Source: Marinobacterium profundum
GTDB taxonomy: Bacteria; Pseudomonadota; Gammaproteobacteria; Pseudomonadales; Balneatricaceae
Direction of reading: 5' to 3'
DNA length: 64,000 bases
Assembly: GCF_001528745.1 (NCBI RefSeq)
Contig: NZ_BCNS01000083.1
Span: forward strand, 62,001-126,000
Part shown: positions 54,679 through 63,628 of the stretch, piece after piece
Layout of the letters: each line of letters starts with the position of its first letter
Numbering within the stretch: the stretch's first letter is position 1
Translations under genes and position numbers: made by a program
Notes under the pieces: generated by a model
Database searches by the model: none
Told to the model about the DNA's origin: nothing
What the model saw: only the letters and a program-made list of their open reading frames with translations

Positions 54679-55533
54679 ATGACTCAAGGCAACAACAGCA
54701 CAGCACCGCGTTTCTCCATCAGCAGCCTGAGCCTGACCGGCACTCTGGACGCCAAACTCCAGGCCATAACCGCAGCGGGTTTTGATGCCGTCGAGCTGGG
54801 AGCTCTGGATTTGTCGGGAGCAAAAGATGGCGTCAGCGGCTCGGTTGAGTGTATCCACAGCAGTGGCCTGCGTATCAGCGCTCTGCAGGAAGTGCGTGAC
54901 TTCGGCGGCCATTCAGGTCGGATCATGGCCTACAAGATTGAGCTGGCCAAAACCTATCTGCAACTCATGGCACGCCTGGGTTGTCGACTGCTGATCGTTA
55001 CCCCGGCCACCTCATCCCACGCCTCGGTGGATATTGACCGCATGGCCACAGACCTGCGTACCCTGGCAACACTGGCAACACTGCGCGGCATCCGTATCGG
55101 CTTCAAGCCGCTGGCCTGGGCCCATGATGTGCACAACTATCCGCTGGCCTGGGAAATCATCAAGCGCGCGGGCAACACCAACCTCAGTCTGGTGATCGAC
55201 AGCTTCCACCTGCTGGCCCAGGCCCAGGGTCCGGAGTCCCTGGCCGAGATCCCCGTTGAGCGCATCAGCCTGGTTCAATTGTCCGACTTTGCCATGAGTG
55301 CCATTCCTGCACTGGAAGACAAGATCGAGATCGCCCGCCATGCCCGCCTTTATCCTGGCGAAGGCAGCCACGGCCAGAGCATCCGCGAACTAATTCGCTA
55401 CTGCCAGGGCATCGGCTATCGGGGGGATTATGTGTTCGACGTATTCAATGACAAGTACCTGGCCCAGGCACCCCAGGACGCACTGCAGCACGCCACCCAG
55501 TCGCGCCAGTGGCTGCTCGACGGGCTGGACTGA
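54679..55533 (+). CDS. TIM-barrel protein resembling the QuiC dehydratase half
   Basis: A 284-residue xylose-isomerase-like (AP endonuclease 2 fold) protein. It resembles the N-terminal half of QuiC-type 3-dehydroshikimate dehydratase, which makes protocatechuate. Family landmarks are ISSLSLTGTLDAKLQAITAAGFDAVEL, GFKPLAWAHDVHNYPLAW, LVIDSFHLL, ISLVQLSDFA and GDYVFDVFND. Of the usual metal ligands, D174 and Q200 are kept (with H177), but the first Glu is K143 and the last Glu is D254. Activity may be altered or lost. In known QuiC proteins this half comes first and is fused to the VOC half; here it is second and separate. Confidence 0.8.
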   Translation: MTQGNNSTAPRFSISSLSLTGTLDAKLQAITAAGFDAVELGALDLSGAKDGVSGSVECIHSSGLRISALQEVRDFGGHSGRIMAYKIELAKTYLQLMARLGCRLLIVTPATSSHASVDIDRMATDLRTLATLATLRGIRIGFKPLAWAHDVHNYPLAWEIIKRAGNTNLSLVIDSFHLLAQAQGPESLAEIPVERISLVQLSDFAMSAIPALEDKIEIARHARLYPGEGSHGQSIRELIRYCQGIGYRGDYVFDVFNDKYLAQAPQDALQHATQSRQWLLDGLD

Positions 55534-55637
55534 CCTCGCTGGGATATAGAAAGCCGCTGCCGAGGCAGCTTGATCGCCTCTCAAATACGTGGGTTTCAGT
55601 CACTACCTCACGACAGTATTCTGCGAGCCTATACTCC

Positions 55638-57611
55638 CTAACCGTTCTGCAGCCGCTCAACATGGGGCTCTGCAAGCTCCGCCGCCATCGCAGCGCAGAC
55701 CCGGTTGCGGCCGCTGTTTTTCGCTTCGTACAGGGCCGCGTCGGCGCTGGCCAATACGGCCTCCAGCGTATCCATGCCGTCTGTCAGTTGCGAAACACCA
55801 AAGCTCGAGGTTACAGCCACAGCTGCGTCAGTTGTCGCCGTAACTTCATCACTAGCTGCCGCATTCTCCTCCAGAGCCACTCGACATTCCTGAACCGCAA
55901 CACGCAGCCGTTCGGCCAGTATCAAGGCGGACTCCCGTGGCGTCTGCACCAGGATAACGGCGAATTCCTCACCGCCAATCCGCGCCTTGAGGTCAGAATC
56001 CCGCAGTACAGTGGTGAGCGTGCGGGCCACAGCCTGGATAACCTTGTCCCCTACCCCGTGGCCGAAGCGGTCATTAACCGTCTTGAAGCGGTCTATATCC
56101 AGCATGATCACGCTAAGCGGCTGGCGGTGGCGCAGAGCCCGCCCAATCTCTTCGTTACCGCGTTCAAAAAATGCGCGTCTGTTGAGCAGGCCTGTCAGGG
56201 AGTCTTCCCGCGCCATAATCTCGGCCTGGTGCCTTGAGGCTTCAAGCTCCCGTGTCCGCTCCAGCACCTTGGACTCCAGCTCATTTCTCGATCTTAACGA
56301 AGCATTCAACTCCCGTTTTTCGGCACTGAGCTTTTCATTGCGCAGAATATTGATCCGATCCGCCAGCGCAAAGGCCAGCAGCACCGTCTGCAAGATCATG
56401 CCAAAACGAGTCGCACCAATGGAGAAAGGGTCGGAAGGCATTATGCCCGTGAAGCGAAAAATGGCGCTGATGATCGACAGCGACCAGATACTCCAGGCCA
56501 GCGTATAGCCACGGGCAATCTGATGGCCCTGATACCAGAGCCAGGCACCGAGAACGGGAAACAGCCCCAGCACCAGCCCGATAAGCAGTGTCAGGTTGAC
56601 CGAAGCGCCACTAAAACCGCCAAATAACAGCAGTACGCTGACCCCGGAAAGCACAATCAACCCCAGCAGGATGCGATCACAGCGCGGTGCCCTAAGCCGG
56701 GTATCCAGAAAGCTGCGGCTGAACTGCACCGCCAGCATATAAAACAGAATCACCGCAATATTGGGGATGATGCCAGAGAGCCACGGGCTGAAATGCCACA
56801 AATAACGATATCCCAGACCACTCATGGCGAGATACAACAGGGTGGCCGCCGAAGCGTAAAGCAGATACCAGAAGAATGGCGCCTCGCGTACAGACAGCAT
56901 CAGGAAAAAATTATAAAGGATGACCAGCAGGATGGCGCCGAGGAAGACGCCAAGCAATAAAGCCTTGGTATGCTGCTGCCGCGCATAGTCCGCCGCCGTA
57001 GAGGCCTCCTGATAAATATTGATAATGCCGGCCGACTCGTAGGCAAAACGCAGATAGATCTCACTGCTTGAGCCCGGTGCCGTCAGATAGGAAAAGTGGA
57101 ATGTTTCACTGGGCAATGCAGCCGTATCATGGGGCCGGTGATCACCGGATAGCTGCCGACCGACAGTGCCGTCGGCACGTATTTCGTAACTGTCGATATA
57201 GTCCAGAGTGTTGTGGGGAATATCCTGCATCCAGGCAACAGCCTCGCTCCCAGGGTTTTGCACCTCCAACCGCACCCACCAGGCGGATGACGATACTCCG
57301 AAAGCGGTCTTGGCCACTGCCAGCGGGGCAAACTGCTGGTTCCATGGATCGCTGCGAACATCCTCAAGTGTGAGCCTGCCATCCGGGTCTTCCAGCACCG
57401 ACAAATAGGGCGCTAGCTGCACTGCCTGCATGACCGGCTGCAGCACCAGCACGGCACCAGACTCAGCGCCCAATCCCACCCCAGGAAAAGCACCCAATAG
57501 CAGCATGACCAGTGAACAAAGCCAACCCCGGGCAGCGACAACCACGGTGGACGGTTCAGAACGCCACCCACCGCACTGCGCTGCCGAAGCACGGCGTTGG
57601 CCGCACAGCAT
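55638..57611 (-). CDS. Diguanylate cyclase with 7TMR-DISM sensor
   Basis: A protein of about 657 residues. After a signal/transmembrane N-terminus comes a periplasmic 7TMR-DISMED2-type domain (WWVRLEVQNPGSEAVAWMQD, then FHFSYLTAPGSSSEIYLRF), seven membrane helices, a short coiled coil (ELESKVLERTRELEASRHQAE) and a GGDEF domain with DSLTGLLNRRAFFE, DIDRFKTVNDRFGH and the active-site variant GGEEF, so c-di-GMP synthesis is expected. The RxxD inhibitory site is not evident. The frame is open to 57764; ATG codons at 57677 and 57611 are possible and neither has a strong ribosome-binding site. FleQ in this window could respond to the c-di-GMP made. Confidence 0.9.
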   Translation of the reverse strand: MLCGQRRASAAQCGGWRSEPSTVVVAARGWLCSLVMLLLGAFPGVGLGAESGAVLVLQPVMQAVQLAPYLSVLEDPDGRLTLEDVRSDPWNQQFAPLAVAKTAFGVSSSAWWVRLEVQNPGSEAVAWMQDIPHNTLDYIDSYEIRADGTVGRQLSGDHRPHDTAALPSETFHFSYLTAPGSSSEIYLRFAYESAGIINIYQEASTAADYARQQHTKALLLGVFLGAILLVILYNFFLMLSVREAPFFWYLLYASAATLLYLAMSGLGYRYLWHFSPWLSGIIPNIAVILFYMLAVQFSRSFLDTRLRAPRCDRILLGLIVLSGVSVLLLFGGFSGASVNLTLLIGLVLGLFPVLGAWLWYQGHQIARGYTLAWSIWSLSIISAIFRFTGIMPSDPFSIGATRFGMILQTVLLAFALADRINILRNEKLSAEKRELNASLRSRNELESKVLERTRELEASRHQAEIMAREDSLTGLLNRRAFFERGNEEIGRALRHRQPLSVIMLDIDRFKTVNDRFGHGVGDKVIQAVARTLTTVLRDSDLKARIGGEEFAVILVQTPRESALILAERLRVAVQECRVALEENAAASDEVTATTDAAVAVTSSFGVSQLTDGMDTLEAVLASADAALYEAKNSGRNRVCAAMAAELAEPHVERLQNG

Positions 57612-57896
57612 CACGTCAGTTTCACTCTGCAACTCATGCCTAACCGAATGTTTATACACCAATACATCAGCATCCATATCAACGCGCTGGGGTCGATTCT
57701 TCGCCAATATAGCATTGTTATATAACAAACCGGCAAGCCGGATGGCCGCAGACTCAGCCAACAAAAGATGACTTTTAGATGTTTATTTACGCCGCAAGCC
57801 ACCTGCCTTTATTTGCTAAGTGGAAAGTGCGCCTGGAAAGTTCAGCCGCCCTGTATTCATCCCCCCGTTACTGGAGGCCACCGCTGCGTAGCTCTC

Positions 57897-59417
57897 TCAA
57901 ACTCCTTGATAGGCCAGATAGGCATTGGACTCGGCATCGGCACACCAGTCTCCGCCGCGGACAAACTGCTTGCTGGCATCCTGACGTGGCTCATAATCCC
58001 AGGATTTTTGCGCACCCTTTTTCAGGGCACCATGAATCAAACGACGCGCATTCTGATCCTTGATGATATCCCCTCTGAGCGTTTCCAAATCCCATTCAGC
58101 CTGTGCGATTAGCAGCAGGCTCTGCAGGCAATCGGCATGATCTGCGCGGGTGGCAAGGTTGTTCTGCTCCAGCGGATCTTCATCCAGGTTGAACAGCAGA
58201 GGTTCGGCATCTGCGCTAAGCAATAACTTGTAAGGGTCACGGATAAGTGCGACCTGCGGTGTATTTGTCCCTTCAGCGAGGTACTCCGCACGCGGCAACG
58301 GTGCCGTCTGCGGGGTTCTGTTGTGCAGATAGGGCAGCAGGCTGGTGCCATCCAGCTGCAAACCAGAGCAATCACTCACACCGGCCATTTCCAGCAGGGT
58401 TGGGAACAGGTCCAGATGAGACACACTGTTGTTCACCCGAGCAGGCTGACCTGCAGAGGGCATTCGAATAACCAGAGGCACACGCAAAGACCATTCGTAG
58501 AACGACTTTTTGTACCACATGCCCCTTTCACCCATCATGTCACCATGGTCAGAGGTGAAGATCACGATGGTATTTTCCCACTGCCCCGTTTTCTTCAGGG
58601 TATCCACCAGCTGACCCACCTTGTGATCGATGTAGCTGATCGACGCATAGTAGCCGTGCCGGGCGCTCAACGTTTCCTGCTCGGTCGGCAGCCGGCGATC
58701 CATGCCATAGTGGAAATACAGATCCTGACTGTGCTTGTCACGGTCCTCAAAGGCGACAAAGGGGGCAGCCGGTGCGTCGATCTCCTTGTCGTCGTACAGG
58801 TCCCAGAACTCAGGTGTTGGCGTATAGGGATCGTGGGGGTGGGTAAAGGAAACCGTCAGGAAGAACGGCCGCTTGTCCTTGCTCCGCGCCAGATCATAAA
58901 TTTTCTGATTAGCCTTATAAGCCACGAGTTCATCGAAATCCAGCTGCATAGTGCGAGCCGCTGGCGCCGCCGAGGTCACATTGCCCATGTCCTGAAAGGC
59001 CAGCTTCGTATCCTGCTGCTGCCAGTTTGGGATCCAGCTAAAGTCGGCCGGATAGATTTCCGTTGTCAGTCGCTCCTCGTAACCATGTAGCTGGTCCGCC
59101 CCCACAAAGTGCATCTTGCCCACCAGACTGGTCTGATAGCCGGCGTCCCGCAGCCCATGCACAAATGTCGGGATGGAAGACTTGAATTCGGCCGCGTTGT
59201 CGTAGGCACCTATCTTTGAACACAACTGCCCTGCCAGCATGGCATAACGTGCCGGCGCGCACAGCGGAAAGTTACAATAGGCCCGGTTAAATACCGTTCC
59301 CTCGCTTGCCAGTGCTGTGATATTCGGCGCTTTGACGACATCATGACCATAAATAGGTAACGCGGGGGCTGCGACCTGATCGGCCATGATAAAAATAATA
59401 TTTGGCTGAGTGCCCAT
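57897..59417 (-). CDS. betC: Choline sulfatase
   Basis: A 506-residue type I sulfatase that hydrolyses choline-O-sulfate to choline and sulfate. The formylglycine motif is C53-A-P-A-R57 in NFPLCAPARYAMLAGQ. Metal ligands are suggested by IIFIMADQ at the N-terminus and IVIFTSDHGDMMGERGMWYKKSFYEWS in the middle. The choline-sulfatase-like C-terminus is present. It lies 129 bases after the ProX-like gene on the same strand, next to a LysR regulator of the choline-sulfate type. Betaine-forming betA/betB are not in the window. Confidence 0.93.
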   Translation of the reverse strand: MGTQPNIIFIMADQVAAPALPIYGHDVVKAPNITALASEGTVFNRAYCNFPLCAPARYAMLAGQLCSKIGAYDNAAEFKSSIPTFVHGLRDAGYQTSLVGKMHFVGADQLHGYEERLTTEIYPADFSWIPNWQQQDTKLAFQDMGNVTSAAPAARTMQLDFDELVAYKANQKIYDLARSKDKRPFFLTVSFTHPHDPYTPTPEFWDLYDDKEIDAPAAPFVAFEDRDKHSQDLYFHYGMDRRLPTEQETLSARHGYYASISYIDHKVGQLVDTLKKTGQWENTIVIFTSDHGDMMGERGMWYKKSFYEWSLRVPLVIRMPSAGQPARVNNSVSHLDLFPTLLEMAGVSDCSGLQLDGTSLLPYLHNRTPQTAPLPRAEYLAEGTNTPQVALIRDPYKLLLSADAEPLLFNLDEDPLEQNNLATRADHADCLQSLLLIAQAEWDLETLRGDIIKDQNARRLIHGALKKGAQKSWDYEPRQDASKQFVRGGDWCADAESNAYLAYQGV

Positions 59418-59546
59418 AACTGCTTCATCCCGTGGGTTTCACATAACTTATTTCAAACAATTTCGCAGACGGGGCTGAAGCTGTATTTTCCGGCACGCTG
59501 CACCAGCAGCGAGTACTCAGCCCCGAATTGCTTTGCCTGAAACTGA

Positions 59547-60569
59547 TTACTTAGCGGTGCTTGCGTTGCGGGCTTCTGCCAGCCAGCGGTCAAAATCAGT
59601 TTGATTCGCCTTAATCCAGCTTTCTGCATGGCGGATAATATCCTTCGGCTTGTCTTCGCCCGCTTCAATCAGTGCATTCTCGGCATTCACATCTTTTATA
59701 TCGATCGAGACATTTTCAAAAAATGATCTGGCAGCCGGGTTTTCTGACAGAAAAGCCTTGTTCGACATGATCTGAACGGTATTGGGTTCGAAGCCAAGCT
59801 CCAGCCCCTGGGTTGCGCCTTTTTCGGGATCTCGAATATTTAACCAGGTCACGTCTTTTTCCGGCACCAGGATGTTGCTGACCCACATCGGAGTCCAGGT
59901 GTAGTAAAGAACGGGATTACCTTTGCCATAGTGCGCAATCGTATCTGCAATCAGGGCACCATAAACCCCCTGTCGGTGCGTGACCGTCTCGCGCAACCCA
60001 AGACGGTCCAGGTGCTCTTCGATGACGTTTTCACAGCCCCAGCCCGGGTTGCAGCCGGTCAGGTCGGCCTTGCCATCACCATCAATATCGAACAGCTGCG
60101 CTACCTTGGGGTCCTTGAGCTGTGCCAGGTCCGTGATGGCATGGGCATCCGCCGTTTTCTTGTCAATCAGTATGCCCTGCAAGGCATCCTTGACCAGCGC
60201 CCCTACGCGCGTATTCACCTCATCCCCGCCGGAACGCTCGTAATAATCTTCGTGCAGTGGATTCCAGTGTACCGCCATGTAATCCGCATCTTCCTGCCCA
60301 ACCGAGAGGTGGGCGATCGTGGGATCCGCTTCCAGTGCCTTATTGACCTTGTAGCCCAGCTGCTCCAACCCAAGGCGCACAACTTCTGTCTGGAACTGAG
60401 TGTTAATGTTGCCAAAATCTATCGGTCGCACAGTGACGCCCGCCCCAGGTTCCTGCAAGGCAGTGTCACTCAATGCCTGATGCGTCACAGACAGTGAAAG
60501 CAGCGCTGTGCCGCAGACAAGCCCCATGCGTTTGAAACTGTCGGTATTACCCATTCCGGGAAAAAACAT
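59547..60569 (-). CDS. ProX-like glycine betaine/proline-betaine binding protein
   Basis: A 340-residue periplasmic substrate-binding protein with a signal peptide (about 1-34). It closely follows the ProX pattern: FQTEVVRLGLEQLGYKVNKALEADPT, AVHWNPLHEDYYE, DIDGDGKADLTGCNPGWGCE and YYTWTPMWVSNILVPEKDV. The tryptophans that cage a quaternary ammonium are visible in the last two. No ATPase or permease gene accompanies it. Being beside betC, it may bind choline sulfate or betaine. AGGTGA stands 6 bases before the first ATG, which decides the start. Confidence 0.9.
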   Translation of the reverse strand: MFFPGMGNTDSFKRMGLVCGTALLSLSVTHQALSDTALQEPGAGVTVRPIDFGNINTQFQTEVVRLGLEQLGYKVNKALEADPTIAHLSVGQEDADYMAVHWNPLHEDYYERSGGDEVNTRVGALVKDALQGILIDKKTADAHAITDLAQLKDPKVAQLFDIDGDGKADLTGCNPGWGCENVIEEHLDRLGLRETVTHRQGVYGALIADTIAHYGKGNPVLYYTWTPMWVSNILVPEKDVTWLNIRDPEKGATQGLELGFEPNTVQIMSNKAFLSENPAARSFFENVSIDIKDVNAENALIEAGEDKPKDIIRHAESWIKANQTDFDRWLAEARNASTAK

Positions 60570-60842
60570 GCTGGATCACCTCTGCCATTCTTGTTGGTCA
60601 GCCCGTTATTCGAGCCCTGCGTGCTTACCGGCCAGCCCTTCGTTCAAAGGCGTCAGCGCGTGCAGTCCTGGCGCAGTGGCCAGGGCAAACATCCGGCTCA
60701 CCCAAACAGTACTGCACCCAGGGCAAGTCGTTCAAACGACAAAATAGCCACTTGATTAACTTAAAGTTAAGCAAGATTCCGCCAAACCCACTAAAATTCG
60801 GCGCAAGTGTTACTGCCTGCACAACCCAGCCAAGGTGAATCC

Positions 60843-61772
60843 ATGCGCAAGAAGGCGTTACCCTCATTTAGTGCGCTGATCGCATTCGAGTCTGCGGCAC
60901 AGCATCAAAGCTTCAAACAGGCAGCGGCTGACCTTTGCATCAGCCAGGCAGCGGTCAGTCGACAGATTCGTCTGCTGGAGGAACACCTGGGAGCGGAGCT
61001 GTTTGAACGCAGCCATCGGGCTGTGCGCCTGAGTGAAGACGGCAGGTTTTTCCTGGAAGCCGTGACTCTCGGCCTCAACCATATAGAAGCCGCCTCACGC
61101 CAGCTGCGTGACAGGCACGAAGCGTCCAGCGTCCGGATAGGGCTGATGAGTTCACTGGCGGGCCTGTTTCTGGCCCCAAGGCTTGGTGAATTCAGGAAAA
61201 AGTATCCGGATATCGATGTCTACATCATCAGTACGGAGTCGAACCCCGATCCCCGGCGGGAGCGCTACGACATCATGGTCAGCATGGGCGAACCCTCATC
61301 CAGTGCCTATGATGCCTACTGCCTTTTTAATGAAGTAGTCTTCCCGGTCTGCAGCCCGAATTACCTCAAGGCCAATCCCGAAATCCGCACCTTTTCAGAT
61401 CTGGCCAGGCAGACACTGCTCAACACCGACACCGAGCACTGGACCGGTATCCCCTGGCCCCGCATCGACTGGCCGTCCATGTTCGCGCACTACGAAACAG
61501 AGGTCGAGCCCATTGAGGGACTGCGCTACAGCAATTACCAGATGATGCTCAATACCGTGCTGAGCGGCCACGGTATCTGCCTGGGATGGAAACACCTGGT
61601 GACGGACCTGTTAAACAGCGGCAACCTTGTCAGGCCGGTCAGGGAAGCCTACGAAACGGACAGAAAGCACTACCTGCTGATCAAAAAATCCATCGCCAGT
61701 CGCAAGAATGTAATTATTTTCAGGGAATGGTTTTTAGATCAGATAGCGCAAATGAACAGCCAGGATTATTAA
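60843..61772 (+). CDS. LysR-type regulator of the choline-sulfate locus
   Basis: A 309-residue LysR regulator of the GcvA-like group. The helix-turn-helix (about 5-65) reads ESAAQHQSFKQAAADLCISQAAVSRQIRLLE. The effector domain follows, with YNIMV-like DIMVSMGEP and GHGICLGWKHLV. It is divergent from proX-betC and resembles regulators found beside choline-sulfate genes. The ATG at 60843 follows AAGGTG; an earlier in-frame start at 60807 is less likely. Confidence 0.9.
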   Translation: MRKKALPSFSALIAFESAAQHQSFKQAAADLCISQAAVSRQIRLLEEHLGAELFERSHRAVRLSEDGRFFLEAVTLGLNHIEAASRQLRDRHEASSVRIGLMSSLAGLFLAPRLGEFRKKYPDIDVYIISTESNPDPRRERYDIMVSMGEPSSSAYDAYCLFNEVVFPVCSPNYLKANPEIRTFSDLARQTLLNTDTEHWTGIPWPRIDWPSMFAHYETEVEPIEGLRYSNYQMMLNTVLSGHGICLGWKHLVTDLLNSGNLVRPVREAYETDRKHYLLIKKSIASRKNVIIFREWFLDQIAQMNSQDY

Positions 61773-61799
61773 CCCGGCTGCCACTGTCTCAGGGTGAAA

Positions 61800-62558
61800 T
61801 CAGAACGGCAACGGCAGTTTGGCCGTACGCCCTCCGTCGATCACAATAATCTGGCCGGTGATGAACGCCGCCCCATCAGCGCACAGAAACACAACGGCAT
61901 CACCGATGTCCTGCGGCTCGCCGGTGCGACCAACAGGATGCAACGCCAGCAAATCCTGCCGGGCGCGGGCCGGGTTCGCCTGGGCATCGATATAGGCATT
62001 GCTCAGGTCCGAGTTAATCCAGCCCGGGGCAATGGCATTGCAGCGGATGCCGTCCCGGCCAAGATCGACGGCCAGGGCGCGGGTAAAGCCGTGGACACCG
62101 GCCTTGGAGCCGCAATAAGCCGCATGCCAGGGATTGGCACCAATGCCCTCAATCGAACCGATATTGACGATACTGCCACCGCCACGACGGCGCATCTGTG
62201 GCAGCAAGGCCTTGGCCAGGAATACAGGCGCACGCATATTGACGACCATCATCCGGTCCCAGTCCTCTTCGCACATGTCATCGATCGACTGCTCGAACAT
62301 GAAACCGGCATTGTTGACCAGAATATCAGCCCCGCCAAAATACTCCTGCGCTGCCTGGGCGATCGCACAGGGCGCCTCTTTCTGGCTCAGGTCCGCTTCC
62401 ACCCAGGCAAGATTGGCACACCCGTTCAGGCTTTCGTCCAGTGGCTGGCGCTGGGCCACCAGTACCCTGGCTCCGGCGGCCAGCAGTTTTTCGGTGATTC
62501 CACGGCCAATACCGCGACCGCCGCCGGTAACAACGGCGACTTTGTTTGCAAGATTCAT
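61800..62558 (-). CDS. Short-chain dehydrogenase/reductase, first of a pair
   Basis: A 252-residue classical SDR. It has the nucleotide-binding motif TGGGRGIG, NNAG, catalytic serine in NIGSIEG, the Tyr-Lys pair in AAYCGSKAG and the C-terminal FITGQIIVIDGG. The substrate cannot be read. GAGGAG lies 6 bases before the ATG at 62558. It starts 22 bases after the second SDR gene on the same strand and converges with the LysR gene. Confidence 0.9.
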   Translation of the reverse strand: MNLANKVAVVTGGGRGIGRGITEKLLAAGARVLVAQRQPLDESLNGCANLAWVEADLSQKEAPCAIAQAAQEYFGGADILVNNAGFMFEQSIDDMCEEDWDRMMVVNMRAPVFLAKALLPQMRRRGGGSIVNIGSIEGIGANPWHAAYCGSKAGVHGFTRALAVDLGRDGIRCNAIAPGWINSDLSNAYIDAQANPARARQDLLALHPVGRTGEPQDIGDAVVFLCADGAAFITGQIIVIDGGRTAKLPLPF

Positions 62559-62580
62559 AGGCAACTCCTCACAACGTTTT

Positions 62581-63348
62581 TTAACCTGAGACGGGCTTGG
62601 CACCGGTTACGTCAACGCATTCACCGGCGATATAGCGTGCCTCGTTCGAGGCCAGGAAAGCGATTACGTCAGCGATGTCCTCGGGCTCCGCGATCCGCCC
62701 CAGCGGCACTGTTTTGTTCAGTTCTTCCACTGCCTTGTCCGGATCCAGACCGCGGCGTTCGAAACCGCTGCGAATCATCGGTGTATTGATCTCATGGGGG
62801 CAGACCGCATTAACACGGATACCCAGCGGTGCGCAGTCACGCCCCAGGTTGCGGGTCAGTGCCGCCACGGCGCCCTTGCTGGTGCAGTACGCCACATGGC
62901 CAGGCCCAGGCTGAGTCCCCCAGACCGAGGACGTGTTAACGATGGCACCGCCACCCCGTTTTTTCATATGGGGAATGGCTGCGCGGCACAGAAAAAAGAC
63001 TGCATTGAGATTCACCCCCATAGCGGTAAACCACATTTCGTCGGTGGTTTCCTCAATGGTGCCCCGGGGGATAATGCCCGCGTTATTGAGAAGAATATCC
63101 AGGGCACCGAAACGCTCGACACAGTGTGCAATCGCCGCCTCACAATATTCCTTTTGCCGCAGGTCACCGGCCAGGTAGTCCGCCTCGGCACCGAGCGCCC
63201 GGGCCTCTTCGGCAGCAAAACGGCAGCCGTCTTCGATCATGTCCACGATCATGATGCGGGTGCCTTCGCGGGCAAACAGCCTCACCAGCGCCTGCCCCAC
63301 GCCGCCGGCACCGCCGGTGATAACGACAACCTTGTTTTCAAATCGCAT
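62581..63348 (-). CDS. Short-chain dehydrogenase/reductase, second of a pair
   Basis: A 255-residue classical SDR with TGGAGGVG, NNAG, catalytic serine in NTSSVWG, Tyr-Lys in VAYCTSKGA and a C-terminal IAGECVDVTGA. It differs clearly from its neighbour, so the two are old paralogues likely acting in one oxidation pathway. The ATG at 63348 has GAGGA 9 bases upstream. It is divergent from a LysR regulator cut by the window end. Confidence 0.9.
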   Translation of the reverse strand: MRFENKVVVITGGAGGVGQALVRLFAREGTRIMIVDMIEDGCRFAAEEARALGAEADYLAGDLRQKEYCEAAIAHCVERFGALDILLNNAGIIPRGTIEETTDEMWFTAMGVNLNAVFFLCRAAIPHMKKRGGGAIVNTSSVWGTQPGPGHVAYCTSKGAVAALTRNLGRDCAPLGIRVNAVCPHEINTPMIRSGFERRGLDPDKAVEELNKTVPLGRIAEPEDIADVIAFLASNEARYIAGECVDVTGAKPVSG

Positions 63349-63628
63349 GACTTCTGTTCCTCGATATGGATGCGTTGCGAGGCTCATAATCAACAATCAG
63401 GATGCAGCTGACAAACGACATTAAAGCCGTATTCGGATAACTTTTTATTAACTGAAATTATCACTCGGGTGCCATGCGAGTGCAGCCATCAACTTCTTAT
63501 AAAACAGTATATTAAGCGCCTTGATATCATGAAAATAACTATGAATGGCATTCAAAGCATCATTATATGGCACTATCAATTGCGATTTGGTTAACTGGAA
63601 AACGTGATCGGTCTACTCAGGTTTACCC

